From Acidobacteriota bacterium (GTDB lineage: Bacteria; Acidobacteriota; Terriglobia; Terriglobales; Acidobacteriaceae): a stretch of DNA of 64,000 nt. Position numbers and translations under genes: made by a program. Positions 28,171 to 34,772 of the stretch are shown here, one piece after another (the first letter of the stretch is position 1; each line of letters opens with the position of its first letter). The stretch spans positions 1-64,000 of the forward strand of contig JABCZC010000011.1 of the NCBI GenBank assembly GCA_013289875.1, read 5' to 3'. The notes beneath the pieces were generated by a model that was not told where the DNA came from, made no database searches, and saw nothing but the letters and a program-made list of their open reading frames with translations.

Positions 28171-28863
28171 CGAAGCGCGCCGCTGCAGATAGCGTTGCCT
28201 CTGCTCAGGCGGGAAGCGTTCGATGGCATAGCGCAGCGCGGTCCGTGGCATCGACGCGTGGTGCTTTCGCAGGAAGCGCTCGAGAGCGCGCAGATCTTTC
28301 TTGCCGGCTTCGCGGAGCATCCAGCCGGTGGCTTTGTGGATGAGGTCTTCGGGATCGCCGAGGAGGATTTCGGCGAGCGCGAAGGCGTCACCCACGCGGC
28401 CATTCCGGATGAACCACCAGGTAGAGACGATGGCGATGCGGCGATCCCAGAGGCGCGGAGATCGTGCGAGCTCGTACAGGAGTGCCTTGTCGCGATCGAG
28501 CAGCCAGGGGCCGACGATATAGGGCGCGGTCCCGTCGACCGCGTCCCATTCGCGGATGAGCCTGCGGTTGCGGATATAGAAATCGAAGATCTTCTTCTGG
28601 CCGGCTTCCGGGACGTTTCGAAATTGAAGGCAGAGGATTTCGTTGGCGAGCGAACGCTCTTCGTGAATCGCGGACTGCATCAGCGTGCGTATGCCGGCGA
28701 GCGGAAGCTGCGCGAATGCCTTGGCGATTTTGCGCAGTGATGGAGTGGGCACTCCGAGGAAGATGTCTTCTGCGGAGTTCTTGAAGAATCCGCGCTGGAC
28801 TTTTGCTCGGGCGGGATCAGAAAGCTGGTGAAGCGCCTGCCGTGCGGCTTCGAGGCTGGACAT
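28153..28863 (-). CDS. AlkD-like DNA alkylation repair protein
   Basis: 236 residues from the ATG at 28863; the open frame runs 111 codons further up but that part overlaps a real zinc-ribbon gene and has no homology-like character. It is an all-helical HEAT-like fold with AlkD landmarks: FFKNSAEDIFLGVPTPSLRK (27-46), EWDAVDGTAPYIVG (105-118), RRIAIVSTWWFIRNG and DLIHKATGWMLREAGKKD. The family excises alkylated purines such as 7-methylguanine from DNA. The zinc-ribbon gene ends 11 bases upstream, so they are probably one operon. Confidence 0.9.
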   Translation of the reverse strand: MSSLEAARQALHQLSDPARAKVQRGFFKNSAEDIFLGVPTPSLRKIAKAFAQLPLAGIRTLMQSAIHEERSLANEILCLQFRNVPEAGQKKIFDFYIRNRRLIREWDAVDGTAPYIVGPWLLDRDKALLYELARSPRLWDRRIAIVSTWWFIRNGRVGDAFALAEILLGDPEDLIHKATGWMLREAGKKDLRALERFLRKHHASMPRTALRYAIERFPPEQRQRYLQRRASLSLRP

Positions 28864-28874
28864 GGATTGCGTGA

Positions 28875-29060
28875 TTAGTAGTAGTCCGCGCAGCTTAGAT
28901 AGTAGCCGCAGCGTTGGCAGACGAGTTTGCAGCGATGCCCGTGCAGGCGGTGCGAGCAATTGGGGCAGTAGACAGAATGATGCTCGGCCGTTGGCTGACC
29001 CTCTGACACAGCTGGAGGAGCGAGTTCCTGATGAATGCTTGATGAAGTGTCCGATTGCAC
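28875..29060 (-). CDS. Small zinc-ribbon protein
   Basis: 61 residues. The C-terminal half carries two CxxC knuckles, CPNC and CQRC, spaced 16 residues apart, with extra His/Cys between them (HRLHGHRCKLVC) and a final GYYLSCADYY. This is a compact zinc ribbon of the kind repeated in acidobacterial genomes as a tiny stand-alone protein. It may bind DNA, RNA or a partner protein. It lies 11 bases upstream of the AlkD-like gene on the same strand. Confidence 0.75.
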   Translation of the reverse strand: MQSDTSSSIHQELAPPAVSEGQPTAEHHSVYCPNCSHRLHGHRCKLVCQRCGYYLSCADYY

Positions 29061-29249
29061 CGGAACAGATTACTGCATTTCGCACACGATGGAGCAGTCT
29101 GTTCTGAGGCGACGTTCGGTCTTTGCCAATTCGACGATAGCGGCTGCTTTGTTTATGCTCAATTTCGGCACAAATAACTGTTCGAGCCGCATCCAATGCT
29201 TGAGCGATCGGCTCGGTTGAATTTTTCTCAAAAGAAAGAAGGAGTATCT

Positions 29250-29678
29250 ATGGAACGCAAAGCGAGCGCTATGTGGCATGGCGGCTTGAAGGATGGCAAA
29301 GGCTCGATTTCGACGCAGAGCGGAGTGCTGAAGGATACTCAGTATTCCTTCGGAACGCGTTTTGCCGACGGCGTCGGGACTAACCCCGAGGAATTGATCG
29401 CAGCGGCGCATGCGGGCTGCTTCACAATGGCATTGAGCGCGCAGCTGGGAGAGGCGAGCCTTACTGCGGAGTCGCTGGAGACAACGGCAGTGGTGACGTT
29501 TGGGAAGACGGATGCGGGCTTCACGATCACGGCGATCCATTTGACGACTCTGGCCAAGGTTCCGGGCGCCAGCGAGTCGGCGTTTGAGACGGCGGCAAAC
29601 AATGCGAAGGCCGGCTGCCCGATTTCGAGGCTCTTCAAAGGCAATACGGAGATCACGCTGGACGCGAAGCTGGTCTAA
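29250..29678 (+). CDS. OsmC/Ohr-family peroxiredoxin
   Basis: 142 residues from the ATG at 29250, which has AAGGAG upstream. The two reactive cysteines are in AAHAGCFTMA (C57) and AGCPISRLF (C123), the usual pair, and NPEELIAA precedes the first. OsmC-type enzymes reduce organic hydroperoxides in the cytoplasm through a lipoyl or thiol partner. A terminator follows 19 bases after the stop codon. Its upstream neighbours read the other way. Confidence 0.92.
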   Translation: MERKASAMWHGGLKDGKGSISTQSGVLKDTQYSFGTRFADGVGTNPEELIAAAHAGCFTMALSAQLGEASLTAESLETTAVVTFGKTDAGFTITAIHLTTLAKVPGASESAFETAANNAKAGCPISRLFKGNTEITLDAKLV

Positions 29679-29697
29679 AGCGAAGATGTTTTTAGAG

Positions 29698-29724
29698 ACG
29701 CCGCGGGTGATGCCGCGGCGTTTT
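29698..29724 (+). terminator. Rho-independent terminator of the osmC-like gene
   Basis: ACGCCGCGG pairs with CCGCGGCGT over 9 bp around GTGATG, followed by TTTTC. Confidence 0.85.
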
Positions 29725-29741
29725 CATTTCTGCCCATGTCT

Positions 29742-29975
29742 TTAACTGTGTGTGCGGACGAAGTCGCGGAGATCGCGGTTGATGCTGGTGGCTTTTTGGA
29801 CTCCGCTGTCGAGCATTGCGCGCCACTTGCGGGCATTCTCGTCGAGATCGACGGTGCTGAGGAGATAACTGGTCTGGAGAATGATTTCCAGCGCGTTGCT
29901 GAGGTCATGAGAAAGGCGGCGCAGCTCCTGGGCGTGCTCAAGGGGGATTGGCGGTGTGCCGATGGAGTCAGTCAT
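29742..29975 (-). CDS. Orphan histidine-kinase dimerisation-like protein
   Basis: 77 residues. The sequence LRRLSHDLSNALEIILQTSYLL looks like the H-box helix of a histidine kinase (candidate phosphorylated His in LSHDLSNALE), followed by a second helix (KWRAMLDSGVQKATSINRDL). There is no ATPase domain, receiver or sensor, so it is a stand-alone dimerisation/phosphotransfer-like module, or a remnant of a kinase. AAAGGA lies 8 bases from the ATG. It converges on the osmC-like gene. Confidence 0.65.
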   Translation of the reverse strand: MTDSIGTPPIPLEHAQELRRLSHDLSNALEIILQTSYLLSTVDLDENARKWRAMLDSGVQKATSINRDLRDFVRTHS

Positions 29976-30077
29976 TCCATTGATCCTTTAGGTGGGGGTC
30001 TCGACTTGGATGCGACGCGGAAAGTACGGATTGCAACTGCGGTCGCGACAGGGTCTATGAAAATTCATAAGAGCGCA

Positions 30078-30105
30078 TTGACACGGATGGCACCCTTTGT
30101 AACAC
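30078..30105 (+). promoter_or_regulatory. Probable promoter of tRNA-Leu
   Basis: TTGACA (30078-30083) and TAACAC (30100-30105) are 16 bases apart. Predicted transcription would begin about 40 bases before the tRNA. Confidence 0.5.
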
Positions 30106-30152
30106 TAGGGATTGCTGCCAGTCCAGCCGTTCGCGCTGGACACAACGTGCGT

Positions 30153-30239
30153 GCCGAAGTGGCGGAATTGGCAGACGCGCATGGTTCAGGTCCATGTACT
30201 CGCAAGGGTGTGGGGGTTCGAGTCCCTTCTTCGGCACCA
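30153..30239 (+). tRNA. tRNA-Leu (anticodon CAG)
   Basis: Acceptor arms GCCGAAG and CTTCGGC pair; the D-arm (GGCGGAATTGGCAGACGC), the anticodon loop TTCAGGT with CAG, a long class II variable arm, and the T-loop GGTTCGAGTCC are all present. The 3' CCA is encoded (30237-30239). Length 87 bases. Confidence 0.95.
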
Positions 30240-30550
30240 AAATACCATCTATGTTATTGATAACAATATAGCTTACAGGCTGATAAGTAGGCGTAGATTA
30301 CAGGATCAAACGGGATCATGTGCTTGTAGGGTCATTGAGAATACACTTGGACTCGGTGAGCATGTAACTCGACGTAAGTATTGTATTATCAGTATTTTCC
30401 TTAGATCGCGGTCAGCAAAAAGGCGTTCGCTCTGGTTTTCGAACCACCCCTCCGGTACCGCCGGCCGTGACCACGGCTGTTGGCAAGACTGTGAGCCACC
30501 GTGTTGCGGCACCGAGTGGCCATGGCGCTACCGGATCGCGATCCGAATGG
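30240..30550. other. AT-richer spacer after tRNA-Leu, no gene
   Basis: No coding region is supported. The first 180 bases are distinctly AT-rich compared with the surroundings and contain the inverted repeat GTTAT-tg-ATAAC just after the tRNA. This is a common site for integrated elements, but I find no second copy of the tRNA 3' end in the window, so no element can be claimed. Confidence 0.5.
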
Positions 30551-31201
30551 CTACGGATTGGAGGCGAGTTGCTTCTCCGACTCCGCGATCAGCTTGCGGA
30601 AGACATCGACCGCTGGAACCGAAGGCGATGCGAGCGCATCCTTTCCTGAATACCGCCAAACCGCTGGGGCATCGAGTGGATTCCAGTCCGGCTCGTCCTT
30701 GTTTCCGCGATAGACGACGAACATATCCTGCGAAGAGCCAGCCTCGACCTGCGGGTGGGGAGTACTTGGCTGGGTTCCGGCATTGGAGGGGTCGTTTGGG
30801 ATGGTGCCCCAATGGGCACCCGCCCGAGTGGCAGTTTGTGTCGGGGACGTGGTGGAGCCCGCGTCTACTGGAGGAACTCCATTGACCGGCGTACCGCCGA
30901 TTGCGGGTTGGATCACTTTGCCGTTACCCTTGCGCACCATGATGATAAGGTCGGCTGTAGTACCCTCCTGCACAAGCGTAAATCGCCCCCACTTATCGAG
31001 AGCTTGCTGCACATCCACGCGGGCGAGGCGATTGGCGTTCGGGTCCGCGGCGTCCACCCCGGCGGTTGGGTCGACGATCACGAGAACGGTTCTGGCACTG
31101 AGGACATCAACCGGTAGAATGGCCTTCTTCTTATCTTTGGCGGGAGCAAGAGCACAGCAAAGGATGATCGGGGTGAGCGCGAGGAGTTTGCGGAATGGCA
31201 T
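30551..31201 (-). CDS. Exported hypothetical protein
   Basis: 216 residues from the ATG at 31201. A signal peptide (KLLALTPIILCCALAP) is followed by a first domain (about 30-105) with alternating hydrophobic strands (ARTVLVIVDPTAGVDAAD, ADLIIMVRKGNG), a Gly/Pro/Thr linker (about 105-160) and a short C-terminal segment (DMFVVYRGNKDEPDWNPLDAPAVWRYSGKDAL cut by the linker). I do not recognise a characterised family. Neighbours give no clue to function. Confidence 0.7.
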   Translation of the reverse strand: MPFRKLLALTPIILCCALAPAKDKKKAILPVDVLSARTVLVIVDPTAGVDAADPNANRLARVDVQQALDKWGRFTLVQEGTTADLIIMVRKGNGKVIQPAIGGTPVNGVPPVDAGSTTSPTQTATRAGAHWGTIPNDPSNAGTQPSTPHPQVEAGSSQDMFVVYRGNKDEPDWNPLDAPAVWRYSGKDALASPSVPAVDVFRKLIAESEKQLASNP

Positions 31202-31314
31202 AGCGGTCCTCCGGCAACGCGACAAGTTTACGCCTCGCTGCCCGAAGCTGACGAGACCCTCCTTGGCGTATTTCGCATAGCTGCCATTATTGCTGCACGG
31301 GTGGAGACTGGCGT

Positions 31315-31494
31315 GTGATTGATTCAGTCGGGGACGTGCTTATCGGCAATAGTGCGGGGGGATTGCTTGCGGCTGCGAAGATGCTGGTGATAGGCGAGAA
31401 CGTGGCTGCTGTTTATGAGCTTTACCATCTGGGCCTGCACAAGGGTAAGAACTCGCGGGCTACCACTTTGGCCTTGCCTGCTGCCTCATGGTGA
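31315..31494 (+). CDS. Possible 59-residue ORF
   Basis: A GTG-started frame with a GGTGGAG-like site upstream encodes VIDSVGDVLIGNSAGGLLAA and continues with YELYHLGLHKGKN. It is the only coding-like signal in the 31202-31533 spacer. No family recognised; it could be a gene remnant or chance. Confidence 0.25.
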   Translation: MIDSVGDVLIGNSAGGLLAAAKMLVIGENVAAVYELYHLGLHKGKNSRATTLALPAASW

Positions 31495-31533
31495 TGCTGG
31501 TGCTCAAGATTCGCTATTGTCGTTTGCCTGTAA

Positions 31534-31562
31534 TTGCCCGACGAGCGAAGCCCGTCGGGCAA
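31534..31562 (-). terminator. Hairpin behind the beta-propeller gene
   Basis: TTGCCCGACG and CGTCGGGCAA pair perfectly over 10 bp around a 9-base loop, 20 bases beyond the stop codon of the minus-strand gene. There is no obvious T-run, so termination is inferred from position. Confidence 0.55.
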
Positions 31563-31581
31563 GCAGAAACGGCCGAATAGG

Positions 31582-32658
31582 CTATTGGCTGAACGCTACG
31601 CCGTTGAAGGAGGCTACGTTGATCGAAGAGGACGCGGCCACCTGCTTGAGGTCGCCATAGTCGTCGATTGCGAAGACCGCCACATGCGCTCCATCAGAGG
31701 CTGTGTAGATGACAGCAAGCCACTTACGATCGCGTGAAACCGTGATGTCCGTTGGCATGCCTGGAAGGGGTATCGATTTGTAGAACACCCCGCCCTCAGC
31801 ATCGCTGAAGAATATCGAGACAGCCTGACCAGGCGAGTTGCCGGTGTACCAAATGCTGCGCGGCCCTTTAGCCACCCAGCACGGGGCATTCGTGGGATAT
31901 GAAGGCGCCGGCCCAACGATCGGAAATACATTCTCGCCTGCATCCACGATGGCGAAGCTGTCAGGACTATGGGCCGGAGTGAAGCCCAGGATATCTCCCC
32001 AAAACGCAGCGCCAAGAGGCGTGTTATTCGCGTCGGTTGGAAGCGTGATGGTGGTAGTCGCTCCGTTGAGCGCTCCGCCTTCATGTGTGAGCGGCAGTTG
32101 CATGACCGATCCCGATGTCAACGTAACGGCAGCCCAGGTTTTGCCGACAGCGATCTGCGCTGCCGAACTATCCGAGAGGCTCACGACGCTCCCATCCACT
32201 TGGCCCCCGGGCCAGGCGTGGCTCTCAGCGCAATTCTTTCCCACCATAAAGAGATGATCTTCGTTCAACGCCACGGAGTCGGGGCTCTCGCAGTCGGGTG
32301 CTAATTTGATTGTTCCTCCGACGACAATGACGTTGTCGAATCGGATCAACCGGCTGACTGTGTTCGAGCCATAGTTTGCCACGGCGCCAAGATCGTCGTT
32401 GAACTGCAGAATTCCGGCATTGCCGCTTGCGCCTCCTTTACCGCCAGTGGATAACCTGTAGGCAAGCGATAGCGCAGGTGTTTGTCCGGAGTCGATTTTG
32501 AACACCACGACCGAGTTGCGGTTTGCATCATTTGTGCTCGTTATTACGAAGGTGTTGCGATCGTGCTGGCCTGCAATCGCGAGTGAACTGGGAACAAGTA
32601 TGGCCGACAATACAAGAGCGCAGCGCCACCACGACTTTTGAAGCCTCTGAGAAATCAT
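31582..32658 (-). CDS. Secreted beta-propeller (lactonase-like) protein
   Basis: 358 residues. A signal peptide (WRCALVLSAILVPSSLAIAG) is followed by repeated four-strand blades typical of lactonase-like/YVTN propellers: NTFVITSTNDANRNSVVVFKI-type segments, DSVALNEDHLFMVGKN, TDITVSRDRKWLAVIY and HVAVFAIDDYGDLKQ. No catalytic residues of a known lactonase could be assigned. Its likely place is the periplasm or outside. It diverges from the sigma-factor gene across a 300-base spacer. Confidence 0.7.
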   Translation of the reverse strand: MISQRLQKSWWRCALVLSAILVPSSLAIAGQHDRNTFVITSTNDANRNSVVVFKIDSGQTPALSLAYRLSTGGKGGASGNAGILQFNDDLGAVANYGSNTVSRLIRFDNVIVVGGTIKLAPDCESPDSVALNEDHLFMVGKNCAESHAWPGGQVDGSVVSLSDSSAAQIAVGKTWAAVTLTSGSVMQLPLTHEGGALNGATTTITLPTDANNTPLGAAFWGDILGFTPAHSPDSFAIVDAGENVFPIVGPAPSYPTNAPCWVAKGPRSIWYTGNSPGQAVSIFFSDAEGGVFYKSIPLPGMPTDITVSRDRKWLAVIYTASDGAHVAVFAIDDYGDLKQVAASSSINVASFNGVAFSQ

Positions 32659-32958
32659 TACGATCTCCTAATAGTTAGAGTTGGATTGGTGCCCCGCTCA
32701 CCAGCATGAAAGCACGTTGGGAGAGGCAGAGCAGGTTTGTGTCGGAGAATTCGATCTGGAACGGGAAAAAGTTACGATCGAATGCGGAAAAACGTGAAGA
32801 TAAAAATTCTGGCAAATTTCAGAAAACGCTGTAACTTTTCGACCTTCTTCATCGAATAAACCTGATTAGGCGAAAACGGGTCGACAGGTGTGTGCCTGAC
32901 AGCGAATGGGGCGGATAGCGACATCGGTGCTGATAGCTGCAGGAAGACGATCCATCTG
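32659..32958. other. Divergent control region between the propeller gene and the ECF sigma gene
   Basis: No gene. It contains a long-range inverted repeat: GAAAAAGTTAC at 32765-32775 and GTAACTTTTC at 32831-32840, with AT-rich DNA between. A GGAAC at about 32759, a common ECF -35 element, fits an autoregulated sigma promoter, but its -10 partner is not clear. A GTG at 32890 in the sigma frame is an alternative start. Confidence 0.4.
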
Positions 32959-33522
32959 ATGCACGCGGACGATAATCTCGAGATGCTGATGGCCCGCTAT
33001 CAAGAGGGCGATTCCGCTGCGGCTTCGGCTCTCATTTATCGGCTCAGCCCGCAGTTGTATCGGTTTTTTGCCGCGCACTCGGGTAGCCGCGCCGATGCAG
33101 ACGACTTGCTGCAGGAAACCTGGCTTCGCATTCATAAGGTGCGGCATACCTATCGTCCCGGCGAGCCGGCGCTGCCGTGGTTTTACGCGATCGCCCGTCA
33201 CATTCGCGTCGATCATTATCGAAAATCAATCCGCACCTCAACCGGAGAGCGGAAATTGGAGGCAATTTCAAAGACTGCAACACTCCCGGCAAAATCCGAT
33301 CGGGCGGATGACCTGGCCGCGCTCCTTGCTCCCCTCTCCCCAGGCGAACGGGATGTGCTGGAGATGCTGAAGGTTGCCGGAATGTCATTGGAGGAGGTCG
33401 CGCGCGCCACATCTTCCACCGTCGGGTCGGTAAAGCAAAAGGCGCACAGGGCATACAAGAAGCTCAGAGAAACACTGAGCGGCGTGCGACTCGGTGATGG
33501 ACAAGGCGGAGGACTGTTGTGA
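32959..33522 (+). CDS. ECF-type RNA polymerase sigma factor
   Basis: 187 residues from the ATG at 32959 (GTG at 32890 would add 23). Region 2 is ARYQEGDSAAASALIYRL through DADDLLQETWLRIHK and LPWFYAIARHIRVDHYRK; region 4 is LSPGERDVLEMLKVAGMSLEEVARATSSTVGSVKQKAHRAYKKL split by helix-turn-helix spacing. There is no region 1 or 3, as in ECF factors. The stop codon overlaps the GTG start of the membrane anti-sigma gene (GTGA), the usual arrangement for a sigma/anti-sigma pair. The signal sensed is unknown. Confidence 0.92.
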   Translation: MHADDNLEMLMARYQEGDSAAASALIYRLSPQLYRFFAAHSGSRADADDLLQETWLRIHKVRHTYRPGEPALPWFYAIARHIRVDHYRKSIRTSTGERKLEAISKTATLPAKSDRADDLAALLAPLSPGERDVLEMLKVAGMSLEEVARATSSTVGSVKQKAHRAYKKLRETLSGVRLGDGQGGGLL

Positions 33523-34220
33523 AAAACAACGAAATTGACGGAGTACTGAAGGCCGCGCAGGCTCCGCATGGTCCTGAGCCGGAGACTCTGAAGCGGGTCA
33601 CTGAATCAATCAGAGACTCGCTGCAGCCCGTTCGTCCTCTGCCACCCCGATGGGTGTTGACCGGCGGACTGATTCTGATCTGCGCAGCCGTGGCTCTCGC
33701 AGGCGCTGCCCGGGCAGGATTCTTCGGAATCGGAAGGATGAATCCGTGGGAGCGCGTGCTGATCTTTTCTGCGCTAGGCATTTTCATCGTCCTTGCAGCG
33801 AAGGAATACGTGAATGCCATGATTCCCGGGAGCAGGCGTCGCGTTTCTGCCGGCGCGCTCCTTGGAATCGGCACCTTGGTACTGATCGGCGTGTTTGCAG
33901 TGTCCTTCCGGGATTATCGAACCGACCACTTCATCTCTGCCGGCATCACATGCCTGCTCACCGGACTCCTCCACGCAGTTCCCGCGGCACTGCTGAGCTG
34001 GTTGTTGCTACGACGTGGGTTTGCAGTCAACGCTGTTTCCGCGGGATTGGCGGCAGGCACACTCGCAGGTTTGGCAGGTGTGGGAGTCCTGGAACTGCAT
34101 TGCTCGAACTTTCAAGCTGCCCATGTGCTGTTGTGGCACACTGCCGTCGTGCCACTGAGCGCCGCCGGGGGCGCTTTATTCGTTTGGGTATTGAGGCTGC
34201 TGCAAAGATCGAGTAGCTGA
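33519..34220 (+). CDS. NrsF-like (DUF1109) integral-membrane anti-sigma factor
   Basis: 233 residues starting at the GTG that overlaps the sigma stop codon. A soluble N-terminus (about 1-42) that would hold the sigma factor precedes about six membrane helices: VLTGGLILICAAVALAG, VLIFSALGIFIVLAA, LLGIGTLVLIGVFAV, LLTGLLHAVPAALLSWLL, AAGTLAGLAGVGVL and a last one near 212-228. The C-terminal ELHCSNFQAAHVLLWH block matches the Cys/His signature of NrsF-type anti-sigma factors, which sense metal or oxidative stress in Caulobacter. The gene follows its sigma factor directly. Confidence 0.85.
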   Translation: MKNNEIDGVLKAAQAPHGPEPETLKRVTESIRDSLQPVRPLPPRWVLTGGLILICAAVALAGAARAGFFGIGRMNPWERVLIFSALGIFIVLAAKEYVNAMIPGSRRRVSAGALLGIGTLVLIGVFAVSFRDYRTDHFISAGITCLLTGLLHAVPAALLSWLLLRRGFAVNAVSAGLAAGTLAGLAGVGVLELHCSNFQAAHVLLWHTAVVPLSAAGGALFVWVLRLLQRSSS

Positions 34221-34772
34221 GTGGCCCTTTCAAAAGGCTCGAACGGCTGTCTCTGCATTGTAGAGCGACCATGGGTGAACGGCGACCGATAGGCCAGACT
34301 TCTGAAATCCCAAACTCCCCATCCCATTTGCTTCAATCCGCCAGCCCAGATCGTCGTGAATTGTCTTGAACAGATTCCGCCGGAGTGATGTGTTCCCTCG
34401 TGAGGATGAGCCGTGCGCTTCGTCCTCCCCGATCTGTGTGTAGTCTCTTTGAGCGTTAGCAGGTCAACACACGCGCACGACCCGCGGCAGCAGATTGCGC
34501 AATGGCTGCGGTCCGGGTCGGGTTTCTTCCATCAGCACTCGCAGCACGGCGAACACCAAGGCGTGATCTCGGACTCTACCGAATCCTGAGAGACAATCCT
34601 GAGCGACAGTCGTCCATTTGTGGACGCCGGCTCTTATGCGCGAACAGATATATCCCTCGCTGCCCTGCATAAACCATTGCAATTCCGAGCCAAGACTTTG
34701 GAATCATGAGTGCTGTTCTATCTCCAGCCCCTTGCCCGAAGCTCGTGATGTCTTCTTGTGGAGGTGGTCCGG
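34221..34772. other. Intergenic stretch, no gene recognised
   Basis: About 550 bases without a convincing gene. Minus-strand open frames of about 70 residues in it have no coding character. I see no tRNA, palindrome or terminator. A GGAGGT ribosome site (34757-34765 region) belongs to the next gene. Confidence 0.5.

Noticed and set aside
30153-30550. Integrated element or attachment site at tRNA-Leu
   Set aside because: The spacer is AT-rich, but I found no second copy of the tRNA 3' end and no integrase.
34464-34682. 72-codon minus-strand frame in the spacer
   Set aside because: No coding character or ribosome site; composition unlike neighbouring genes.
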